From NCBI GenBank assembly GCA_963210315.1, contig OY723290.1, positions 1,674,001-1,738,000 of the forward strand: a stretch of DNA of 64,000 bases, in the 5' to 3' direction. Source of the DNA: Rhynchopus euleeides. Taxonomy: Eukaryota > Euglenozoa > Diplonemea > Diplonemida > Diplonemidae. Position 1 is the stretch's first letter. Each line of letters opens with the position of its first letter. Positions 24,151-31,871 of the stretch are shown in pieces. Both the position numbers and the translations under genes were made by a program. A model generated the notes under the pieces. It made no database searches. It had not been told where the DNA came from and was given only the letters and a program-made list of their open reading frames with translations.

Positions 24151-24429
24151 CCTTTTTATTGATTTCACGTGTCAGTGTTTGACTTTTTCGCAACTTCATT
24201 TCTTCCTTTTCTCCCTCTCCAACCCCACCCGTGACACCACCAGGGTTTAGCTAGCCCTGGTCCGATTATCCCCGGTTCTTCGCTGAAGAGACGCGGCCGG
24301 GGGGAGGGGTACGAAGAGTACGCGTCGAAACCGGTGTCACGTCGTGTTGGGGAATCCTTCGGGAGTGCGATACTGAAGGGGTGGTGCTACTGCCCGTGCA
24401 GGGCGACACCGCCTTAAAACTTTATAACG
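24151..24429 (+). mobile_element. CA-tract-inserted hammerhead-bearing unit, copy 1 (Penelope-like terminal repeat?)
   Basis: A 279-bp unit flanked by (AC)n on both sides (24126-24150 and from 24430). Its reverse complement recurs at 29853-30133, again inside a GT tract. It is packed with short hairpins and contains a hammerhead-like core (see separate entry). Penelope-like retroelements are known to carry hammerhead motifs in their terminal repeats, and some insert into (CA)n; that origin is inferred. No coding sequence is present. Confidence 0.6.
24270..24352 (+). ncRNA. Hammerhead ribozyme-like core, copy 1
   Basis: CTGAAGA (24283-24289, fits CUGANGA) is followed at once by GACGCG (24290-24295), a loop, the exact complement CGCGTC (24321-24326) and GAAA (24327-24330): the hammerhead core with a 6-bp stem II. 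GTC at 24336-24338 would be the cleavage triplet with a very short stem III. CCCCGGTTCTTCG (24270-24282) can pair partly with CGTCGTGTTGGGG (24340-24352) as stem I. The base pair next to the cleavage site is imperfect, so activity is uncertain. Confidence 0.5.
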
Positions 24430-24623
24430 ACACACACACACACCTAGATCACGCATATTATTTTACGGTCAAATAATCTAACTTTATGGGGTTCGAAAAA
24501 TCCACTGAACGTTTTCAACGTTGTGCTGGTGGAGGATTAAATAATCTTCTTATCTTGCAGGGCCGCAGGCTATTTTGATGAGAGAACATTATTTTAGGGA
24601 GATAAAACGACCTATTGCACAAA

Positions 24624-24835
24624 AAATAATCTTCACATTATTTTACGCGGAGGGGGGCCTGCTACTACATAAAGTAATCACACCTCAACTCGCTTCGCTC
24701 GTTAAGGTGACTTCCACATGTCGCCTCGCTTCGCTCGGCAACATGACTTCAATTTTACGCTCGCTTCGCTCGCGTAAAATAATGTTACTTTATGTAGCAG
24801 GCCCCCCTCCGCGTAAAATAATGTGAAGATTATTT
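24624..24835. mobile_element. 212-bp fold-back element with three same-loop hairpins
   Basis: Arms 24624-24678 and 24784-24835 are inverted copies (left arm has an extra CTA). Between them are three 29-nt hairpins at 24681-24709, 24717-24745 and 24752-24780. Their 9-bp stems differ but the 11-nt loop TCGCTTCGCTC is identical. The arm contains AAATAATCTTCACATT, which also occurs near 22890 inside the recombinase element, so it may be a non-autonomous relative. Confidence 0.75.
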
Positions 24836-25462
24836 CAGTACAATAAATACCGTATACGTAAATATTATGGAACGGGCCCATTTTTGGCCGGTCCGTTCCA
24901 TAATATTTACGTTCCAAAATATTTACAGGGCCAGTTCGGGACTCGGTGGTGAGGACGGCTTGCGTCAGGAATCGCGCGAAAAGTGCACGAGTAGGTCCCG
25001 TCAGGGACTCTGTACGCCGTCCGATCACCTGGTCCAAGTCCCCGAGTCGCAGAAAGCCCTGTAAATATTATGGAACGAAAAAAATCTGGAACGCCAACCC
25101 ACCAGCGTTCCAAAATATTTACGTTCCATAATATTTACGTTCCAAAATATTTACGTATACTGGTGCCCCTGATTTACCCCTTTTTCACTACGCACAAACT
25201 ACGCAATCTGGGGGGGGGGTCTCGCTTTTTGGTCCCCCCCCAGTTTTTTTTGGTCCCCCTTTCTGTGTGGCTACTGAGACAGGACTGGAGGCACTGCGCT
25301 GACCGAGCAAAAAATTATTGCCAGAACTCACTATACACCGTACGAAAGAACGCACGACATGTGGGGCGGGACTCCAGAAACACCTGGGCAAGGTTGCCCC
25401 ATGCCCAGAAACACCTGAGAAGGAAGTGAGTTCCAGGAGCCGCGTAGAACACCCTCGAGATT

Positions 25463-25780
25463 GTGAATGATGATACGATCACAGCCTTCAGGGCGCTGCG
25501 AGGTGCCACCCTGAAGGTGGCCCTTGACATCAAGGAGAGCGTCGGCCGAGGGGTCGACGAAAAGCTGAAGAAGGCGCTACTGGCACTGGATCCCGCGGGG
25601 TATACGGAGGTCACCGCCACACAGGCAACCTCCGCTGACAACGTCCAGGAGACGTTATCCGAGGGGATCACAACGGCACTAGAGATCTGTGTCACGGGAT
25701 CCAGGCGCCCACTCTCCCTCGACGGTCTGGGGATTGTTGTTGGGTATGGTGTCGTTTCCTGCAGCTGCAAAAAAGCGTAG
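25463..25780 (+). CDS. Element-borne small ORF, unknown function
   Basis: 105-codon frame, ATG at 25466-25468 or an upstream alternative, inside the 1-kb TIR element. The peptide looks coding (LKVALDIKESVGRGVDEKL, LKKALLALDPAGYTEV) and is predicted helical, ending in a Cys/Lys tail. No motif is recognised. It may be one exon of a longer product, with the Pro/Ala frame downstream as the next part. Confidence 0.35.
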   Translation: MNDDTITAFRALRGATLKVALDIKESVGRGVDEKLKKALLALDPAGYTEVTATQATSADNVQETLSEGITTALEICVTGSRRPLSLDGLGIVVGYGVVSCSCKKA

Positions 25781-25860
25781 CAACTGTGCTTCCTTCTTCC
25801 TTAATGATGCGTTGACGCTTCCACCCGGAGGAGCTGAAGCAGGCACCGCTTAATGATGCG

Positions 25861-26076
25861 TTGATGCTTCCACCCGACGAGCTGAAGCAGGCACCGCGCC
25901 AAAGGGCACCCCCAAAGAGACCTGCAAAGACTGCGTCGAAACCCGCACCGAAGGCTGCCAGCGCTGCAGCACCTGAAGAACCTGCAGCACCTGCAGCACC
26001 TGCAGCACCTGAAGCGCCTGCACCCTCACTGACCCCGGAACAGCAAGAACTCCTTGAGTTTGGGGTCCCGGCATAG
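25861..26076 (+). CDS. Element-borne Pro/Ala/Lys-rich ORF
   Basis: About 70 codons: a basic stretch (RQRAPPKRPAKTASK), then tandem PAA units encoded by a CACCTGCAG repeat at 25977-26010, then LTPEQQELLEFGVPA and a stop. A 49-bp direct duplication (25802-25850 and 25851-25899) lies at its start and would shift or restart the frame. This suggests a duplicated and possibly broken gene. Confidence 0.35.
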   Translation: MMLPPDELKQAPRQRAPPKRPAKTASKPAPKAASAAAPEEPAAPAAPAAPEAPAPSLTPEQQELLEFGVPA

Positions 26077-26186
26077 AGACAGAGAATGGCTGAGTAAATC
26101 AAAAAATGAGACCCCCCCCCCCCCCCCTTTTCACTACGCACAAACTACGCAATATGGGGTCGTCAGGGGCACCATATACGGTAGTT

Positions 26187-26361
26187 ATTTTTCGACATGT
26201 CGAAAATCCGGCCACCCTGGGGCAGCAGCCTGGACTGGTGGCCACCCCAACCAAAAAAAATCGAAAAAAAATCCGAAAAAAATCCGAAAAATATCGGTGT
26301 GGCACCCCAGAGGGCCCGATTTTCGGTTTAGTCGGCCGAAAAAAAAAATTTTTTTTCGGCC
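26187..26361 (+). repeat. Right copy of 172-bp direct repeat
   Basis: Same orientation as, and nearly identical to, 22380-22551. It is followed by another CGACATGTCG palindrome at 26377-26388. Confidence 0.85.
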
Positions 26362-26678
26362 AAAATTTTTTTTTTTCGACATGTCGAAAAATCGGTAATT
26401 CAGTACCCCGGGGGGGTATGGAATCTGGTAACCTCGACCTGGCGACTACGGGTGACTACGCGCGACTACGACACAATGCGATTTTTTGCGAAAAAATCGA
26501 TTTTTTTCGAAAATCTTACTCCACGGTATGGTGACGATCGGTCCAATTAGCCTCCAATTAGCCTCCAATTAACTTTTTTCCACGATCGTGGGGAAAAAAA
26601 CCACGATCGCCACGATCGTGGCTCCAATTAGCTAATTGGAATAATTGGAGGGAATTTTCCTTCGGAAATCCTTAGAGT

Positions 26679-27511
26679 TCATGTGACATCATGCAGCAGA
26701 CACAGCCAAGACTGACTCGGGTGGTTGTGGTTCTTACCAGCCAGTCCAAAATTCCCGACCCGTGCGGGTTTCGGAGGCCAATAGGAACCATATCCTGCCA
26801 ATACATACCCACCGTGGTCCCCTGAAAACCGTGTGGAGCTACGTAGGTACGGTCTATAGTGCATCGATGTACCTGGGTCCCCCCGTGTATAAGCCCCCCC
26901 GAAAATCGCCTCCAGGGGGGGGCTTAACCACGGGAGTCCCAGGTATCGGTGGTATTCACGACTACACATAGTCCACCGGAGATACCGCAAACCCCCATCG
27001 AGCCACACCGCTGCGGCCTGCACAGCCTCCGGGGTGTAGGGAGTGATGCTGTGGCTGTTGGAGGGCGCCACTTCTCCCCGTTGAGGTTGGAGATGATGTC
27101 GTGGTCGTCCGCCAGCAGGATGTTTGATGCAGAGCGGAGGAGGAGAGAGAAGTCTGGGTTAGTCCAGGTCGTAAGGTATGCCTCCCTGTAGGCACGGAGG
27201 TAGTCCGTATGCCCCGGGGAGGGCCTCCCGTGGCGTTTTGCAGAATCCCTCGCCGCATCTGCGACAGAGTCTGCGTAGATCTGGTCCCCGATGTGGAGGT
27301 TGAAATCCGGCGGAGGCCATGCCGCAGAGAGAACCGGGAAGAACTCCCCATCCCCATCTGCGACCAACCGGTTGCACGACAGGACATTCACCCTCGCAGG
27401 GAGGGATCCCGGAGACGAAGGGGAACACCTATTGCACAAAACTCGACAACCAGGATGGGTTCGCTCGGGTGGTGGTTTTGTTGTCGCTCTGCCGTCAGTT
27501 GTTGTGCACAA
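26679..27511 (-). pseudogene. PhoD-like metallophosphatase fragment, frameshifted
   Basis: The minus strand encodes VNVLSCNRL, then FNLHIGDQIYAD, a Tyr/Arg-rich helix (TDYLRAYREAYLTTW) and LLADDHDIISNLN. These are the metal-binding and conserved motifs of PhoD-type phosphatases (GDQIYAD and DDHD boxes). Near 27070 the frame changes: the sensible continuation (SITPYTPEAVQAAAVWLDGG) is in the next frame, so at least one single-base frameshift is present. The reading then runs to a stop at 26679. N-terminal parts may be the frames at 28023-28424 and about 28892-29110, with stops between. This is a broken cargo gene or one with unrecognised introns. Confidence 0.65.
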
Positions 27512-28022
27512 CTCCGTCGGCAGACAATGTTACATGGTTACTGCACACGTTACATGGTGCAAATCTGGGCTGGTATTGATGTCGGATCGTCATCGGACTG
27601 ATTCAGATGAGTACATCAATATGGTGGGAAAAGAACGGAGTGTGGTCATGTGCCTAAGACCACGATGTCTCTGTTTAGTCTCGGAGACGAGTAATTTGCC
27701 CATCGCCCAACCTGGTATTGACCGATGCCACAGGGATATCTACCCGTGATGTCGATTCGTCCAATAAGGCGACGGTGTGATGAGTCCGGCACATGGCATC
27801 GTGCGCGAATGTCACATGGACACATCACGGGGAAGTTGTCCCTCTGCCAGAATGATACACCAACCGCATAGTTGTTCATTGGTCAATGCCATACAACCCC
27901 ATAAAACTGCTGGTGATCCAAGAGGTGGGGTTTGAAACAACTTTGCTCAGGTAGTCGCCGTGACGTGATATCATAGGATTAGAGACTGCAGGGTCGAAGG
28001 GAGGCACCCAGAACCACGGCTA

Positions 28023-28424
28023 TCAGCCCCCGGAGGCCTCCGGTGCCACCACCTCCTTCCGGCTCCGGAGGGTGCGTACATTCACCTGCTGTGGCCCAGG
28101 CGCCCAGTTACTTGATTCTTGGAAGATGAAGGCGTCAATGACACGGTTCATTTTTGTGTCTCGGAGACTGCGCCACATTGGCCTCCAGAAGAGAGGGCTA
28201 CGTCCCCACTCCATGTCGTAACACTGCGAAAAAGCACCGCTTTTCAGGGGCACCAGGGTATTTTCCAGCCACCGGTCAAAGCCGCCAAACATCGCTACCA
28301 GTGCCCGGTGTGCTCCGGAGTAACTCCAGAGGAGCATCCCCGACACTTCTACCAGGGCACGCCCTGGGATTCGGAATGTGCTTACTATTGGCTGATGGAA
28401 TGATCCGGGAATGGTCTCATCCAA
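28023..28424 (-). CDS. Coding-like minus-strand frame inside the TIR transposon, unknown
   Basis: 134-codon frame rich in Trp and Arg (LWSYSGAHRALVAMFGG, FDRWLENTLVPLK, SPLFWRPMWRSLR), not low complexity and with no homopolymer-driven bias. It lies upstream, in minus sense, of the PhoD-like fragment and could be an earlier part of the same protein. No family recognised and no convincing start. Confidence 0.35.
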   Translation of the reverse strand: MDETIPGSFHQPIVSTFRIPGRALVEVSGMLLWSYSGAHRALVAMFGGFDRWLENTLVPLKSGAFSQCYDMEWGRSPLFWRPMWRSLRDTKMNRVIDAFIFQESSNWAPGPQQVNVRTLRSRKEVVAPEASGG

Positions 28425-29852
28425 TGGCTGAAAATCCCGGTTGCGCCCAAACCCAGATCAAAATCAGATGGAACAGCGGGGGAAGCTGATGCACTCACAG
28501 CCAACCAAGCCACTGGTTTCAGGTGTGGCACCCGAACCAAGGCTCTAATATCATCAGGCGGAACGGTAACCGTTCAGCGTTCAGCGGGTGCTCAGCTCTG
28601 CAGTACCAAGCTCTACCGAAGCTTGATCACCTCTGGGTTGGGGAACGTATACAATATCGGCCAGTGGGATGCGGCTTTGTGAAGGGACTGGCCTCATCCA
28701 ACAAGGCTCTAACTTCAGCGGCTCGCGTGTTCAGCCATTCAGCGGTATCAATCCAGGGATATCCAAACTCAGGAAAATTTGGGGTGAACTTGAGCTGAAA
28801 ATAGAGGGGTCTTCGCTGGTCGGTATGCCTCGTTATTCTTCGTCAGTTTTCACCTAGTTTCCTTGGGAAATGCACCAAAATGCACTGACGATCACCCCGT
28901 AGCCCCCTGTATCCAACAGCGGGCGAAAAAGTCGAACCGCTGACTACCGGTTGAAACAGCTCCCACCGGGAGCCGTCCTACACAGCTCCAGGCCGTACTC
29001 CAGGCCAACCACGGGGCTCTCAAGGCCCAGGAGTTAGCCTGCTTGACAGCCGACCCTGCAGAGAGGGCTCGATACCCGGAAGAACTGTGGTCCATCACAT
29101 GGTTGACTGCAGAGATAGGTGGGCACTGGAGGGAAATCTTCGACCAATTAGCCACGATCGCCCACGATCGTGGGAATAATTGGAATATTTTTTTCACGAT
29201 CGTCCAATTAGCCTCCAATTAAAACGATCGTTTTTTTTCACGATCGTGGATTTAATTGGACCGATCGTCACCATACCGTGTTACTCTCTTTTCCCCAGCC
29301 GAAAAACCGCGCGTAAATCGCCTAAAAGTGACTAAGAATGACTAAATTTCCATACCCCCATCAAGAACACATGATGCACAACACACATACTTCGGCCAGA
29401 GTGCTGCCACCAGTCACGGCACCCTCGGTGCGGCCTGAAATCATAATGTCAAACTCAACAGGTCTGAGTCGATGTGCAACAGTAACTGCAACAGCAACAA
29501 GAACAAGAACAGCAACACGTCACAGCAACGTGTGGACACAAGCAAGGCGGGATGTGCATGATGACACAACACACACCGCAGAACCGCAAACTGCGCCTCG
29601 ATACCTGCACGCAGGACATGAGGGTTGTCTTTCTTTCGCCCCTAGCTGACGCACACACACACAGAGTGAGAGTGAGAGTGAGGCGCTTTGATTAACCTTT
29701 CGGCGACAGGATGACAACACAACACATCACCTCTGACGAAACGAGGCCTCGTGCCGCTGATAATTCATGTTGTATTCAGAAGTTCAACCCACTGACAAGC
29801 ACACAGCCACGTGATACGTGCTGTCTGTGCTGTGTGATATGTGTGTGTGTGT

Positions 29853-30205
29853 GGTTATAAAGTTTTAAGGCGGTGTCGCCCTGCACGGGCAGTAGCACCT
29901 CCCCTTCAGTATCGCACTCCCGAAGGATTCCCCAACACGGCGTGACACCGGTTTCGACGCGTACTCTTCGTACCCCTCCCCCCGGCCGCGTCTCTTCAGC
30001 GAAGAACCGGGGATAATCGGACCAGGGCTAGCTAAACCCTGGTGGTGTCACGGGTGGGGTTGGAGAGGGAGAAAAAGGAAGAAATGAAGTTGCGAAAAAG
30101 TCAAACACTGACACGTGAAATCAATAAAAAGGGTGGTATATATCGCCCCCTTGCTGCGACGTAGACACTAAATAGTCAGGCCGCTTCAAGAGTCTTGAGG
30201 GCTTG
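29853..30205 (-). mobile_element. Hammerhead-bearing unit, copy 2, inserted in the GT tract of R1 copy A
   Basis: 29853-30133 is the reverse complement of 24151-24429 with a few substitutions. It is followed by 72 bp of unrelated sequence (30134-30205) before the GT tract resumes. Other R1 copies run straight through the GT tract, so this is a clean insertion into a dinucleotide repeat. Confidence 0.75.
29939..30012 (-). ncRNA. Hammerhead ribozyme-like core, copy 2
   Basis: Minus-strand copy: TCTTCAG at 29993-29999 and TTTC at 29952-29955 are the complements of CTGAAGA and GAAA, with the 6-bp stem II between them. One substitution relative to copy 1 falls in the putative stem I 3' strand (CGTCGTG to CGCCGTG). 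Confidence 0.5.
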
Positions 30206-30749
30206 TGTGTGTGTGTGTGATGGCTGCGTTTGTGAATCGTAAACACACGAATGATGACTCTTATACAAAATGCCGCCCCAGTCGGAGCCCTTGTGGCGAT
30301 GCCCGAATAGGCAACAAATAACCTTAGGACACCTCTGACTGCGTGTGGCACAGAGCAGATCGAAGAAGAGAAGGTTTGAATGTTGTGTGTGAAGAAGGCT
30401 TCGTGTGCATGATGACAACGTATGGACCAGCCCCAGCCAATCCGAACCACAGCTGTGGAGACGTCCAACGCATTACCCTACCTGACTTCTGACACACAAC
30501 ACGCCGAGCAGCGCTCCTTTCCCACACCTCTGCACATTGCAGACCATGCATGTGTCCACAGCAGGATGTTGAGTCGCTGCCGAGCCCTTCATGCTCGTCA
30601 AGTGAATTTTGTCCCGCGAGATGTGTCTGCACACCTGTGCTTGTTGTTGTGTCAGTGTCACCCACCCACTCACTGCCTTCACACTGCCTCACATCACAGC
30701 ATCAGACAACTCACCAGACCGGAACAAACACACACACAGACTCAGAACA

Positions 30750-31871
30750 ATGAAGATGCTGTTCGCAGCCCTGCTGGCGTGTGCCACGTGTGTGGCAGGG
30801 GACGTGACTGTGGAGGGTGTGACCTTCACCCCGACTGAGGAGGCGGCTGTGCTGGCGGCGGTGAAGACCTTGGAGGGTGCCACGTTCGAGGTGCTGCACT
30901 ACCAGTACGACGTGTACGCGTACAAGGCGCAGAACATCATCGCCGCGCGCCCCATCAGGGACCTGCAGACGCTCGCAGCTGTGGACGGGGTGACGCCGTT
31001 CGTGCTGAACCTGCTGAGGACGAAGACGACGCAGCAGTGCGGGGTTGTGGGTGCGCAGGGCGGGACGTACAGCGGGGTGACCTTCACGGACGCGGAGGCG
31101 ACGCGTGCGCTGGCTGCGGCAAACTTGCAGTCGTACAAGGCGCTGGTGAAGGTGGCTGACCTGTACACGCACAAGGCGCAGGACCTGCTGCGCAGCCGCC
31201 CCGTGTGCACGATGTCGCAGCTGCGGTCGGTGCCCGGGTTCGGCTACACCCCGCTGACCCTGCTGAAGACGCTGTCGGCGGACCCGCGCACCTGCTTCAC
31301 CGACAAGGACTGCACGGCCCCCAGCAAGTGCCGCGGCAGCCCCTCCCCCGCCGACAGGATCCTGTCCAGCGGGAAGTGCGAGACGCCTGTGGTGAAGGAG
31401 GGTGCGCCGTGCAGCGCGGAGGTCCCGTGCCCGTCTGCCGACCTCGTCTGCGTCGGGCTCGTGTACGGCCCCAACGAGGGGTCGTGCGACGCTGCGTGGT
31501 TCGGTGGCGTCTTCACCCCGCCTGCCCAGGTCTCGTCCGTGTCGGTCCCTGTGGTGGGCGTCAAGGCGTCGACCTTCTTCGCCGTGAGCGGGCTTGCCAC
31601 GGTCCCGGTGGACGTGATCCTGCGCCTGGACGCGTCTGACGTGGGGCAGCCCGCAGGCGTGAAGATTGTGCTGACGGACCCGAGCGGGGCGACTGCTACT
31701 TACTACGACGGCAGTGCCACCCCCACGCAGCCCATCCCTGCCTCGAGCCGTGTGGGGAACTCTGGCGATGCCACCGTCAACGGGGAGTGGAAGGTCACCA
31801 TCACGAACTCGGGTGCCGCCGCGGGTTCCATCAAGTCCTTCGTGCTGGACCTGACGAGCAGGTGGGACTAG
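30750..31871 (+). CDS. Secreted protein with duplicated helical repeat, Cys-rich region and C-terminal P-domain-like fold
   Basis: 373 aa, intronless. Residues 1-17 form a signal peptide (MKMLFAALLACATCVAG). Two internal repeats follow (about 21-95 and 107-185). Each has GVTFT, then YxxKAQ, RP, L..V.G and LLK/LLR, with helix-hairpin-helix-like spacing. A six- to eight-Cys segment (about 185-250, DKDCTAPSKC, SADLVC) leads to a beta-rich C-terminal domain with VKIVLTDPSGATATYYDG and GEWKVTITNSG. That pattern is the P-domain/proprotein-convertase C-terminal type. No protease domain is present. Upstream are R1 and AGACTCAGAACA just before the ATG. A second copy with identical visible coding sequence starts at 63250. 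Confidence 0.8.
   Translation: MKMLFAALLACATCVAGDVTVEGVTFTPTEEAAVLAAVKTLEGATFEVLHYQYDVYAYKAQNIIAARPIRDLQTLAAVDGVTPFVLNLLRTKTTQQCGVVGAQGGTYSGVTFTDAEATRALAAANLQSYKALVKVADLYTHKAQDLLRSRPVCTMSQLRSVPGFGYTPLTLLKTLSADPRTCFTDKDCTAPSKCRGSPSPADRILSSGKCETPVVKEGAPCSAEVPCPSADLVCVGLVYGPNEGSCDAAWFGGVFTPPAQVSSVSVPVVGVKASTFFAVSGLATVPVDVILRLDASDVGQPAGVKIVLTDPSGATATYYDGSATPTQPIPASSRVGNSGDATVNGEWKVTITNSGAAAGSIKSFVLDLTSRWD

Larger units (their letters stand above)
22560..24607 (+). mobile_element. Tyrosine-recombinase element with 153-bp terminal inverted repeats
   Basis: Left TIR 22560-22712 and right TIR 24455-24607 are near-perfect inverted copies (ends TTTTATCTCCC and GGGAGATAAAA). The 2,048-bp unit is AT-rich outside the single 320-codon recombinase gene and has repeated TAAAATAAT motifs. 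No reverse transcriptase, RNase H or second gene is present, which sets it apart from DIRS-type retroelements; Cryptons carry a lone recombinase but normally lack TIRs. No clear target duplication is visible, as expected for tyrosine-recombinase integration. A ~280-bp hammerhead-bearing unit is inserted between the gene and the right TIR. Confidence 0.85.
25161..26174 (+). mobile_element. 1,014-bp TIR element with 5-bp target duplication
   Basis: 12-bp terminal inverted repeats TGGTGCCCCTGA (25161-25172) and TCAGGGGCACCA (26163-26174), flanked by TATAC on both sides (25156-25160, 26175-26179). Sub-terminal 33-bp direct repeats containing CACTACGCACAAACTACGC are at 25177-25209 and 26124-26156, next to G-run/C-run tracts that are themselves inverted (GGGTCTC/GAGACCC). 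Two short + strand frames lie inside. Confidence 0.75.
24848..26183. mobile_element. Small TIR element interrupted by a later 1-kb insertion
   Basis: Left end TACCGTATACGTAAATATT (24848-) is inverted at the right end, but the right end is split: AATATTTACGTATAC at 25146-25160 and the last bases CGGTA at 26179-26183, on either side of the element at 25161-26174. Inside are at least six copies of ACGTTCCAWAATATTT in both orientations. Without the insert it is about 317 bp and has no coding content. Confidence 0.7.
26522..29280 (-). mobile_element. 2.76-kb TIR transposon with 6-bp target duplication carrying a PhoD-like gene remnant
   Basis: 28-bp perfect terminal inverted repeats (26522-26549 and 29253-29280, ends CACGGTATGG) are flanked by TTACTC on both sides (26516-26521, 29281-29286). 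Sub-terminal zones carry many palindromes CCACGATCGTGG and CCAATTA motifs, probable transposase-binding repeats. No DDE transposase is recognisable. The interior minus strand has several coding-like frames, one clearly a PhoD-type phosphatase. The element may itself sit in an older unit with short TIRs GGGGGTATGGA (about 26412) and TCCATACCCCC (to 29359). Confidence 0.85.
29369..30529 (+). repeat. Gene-upstream repeat R1, copy A (with insertion)
   Basis: Dispersed repeat from ACATGATGCACAACACAC to CTGACTTCTGACACAC and a short tail, about 0.75 kb without its insert. Copies are at 33363, 54157, 60054 and (3' part) 62745. This copy is interrupted at the GT tract by 29853-30205. It ends 221 bp before the start codon of the P-domain gene. 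Near the 3' end it has CAGCCCCAGCCAATCCG, a CCAAT-like box. Confidence 0.9.

Noticed and set aside
24231..24340. Type III hammerhead using GTGACACC/GGTGTCAC as stem III
   Set aside because: That stem would place AC instead of the required U-H at the cleavage site and leave no suitable stem I; the type I reading fits better.
24681..24780. Three regularly spaced hairpins as a CRISPR-like array
   Set aside because: Only the loops are conserved and the unit lies in a eukaryotic fold-back element; no spacers or cas genes.
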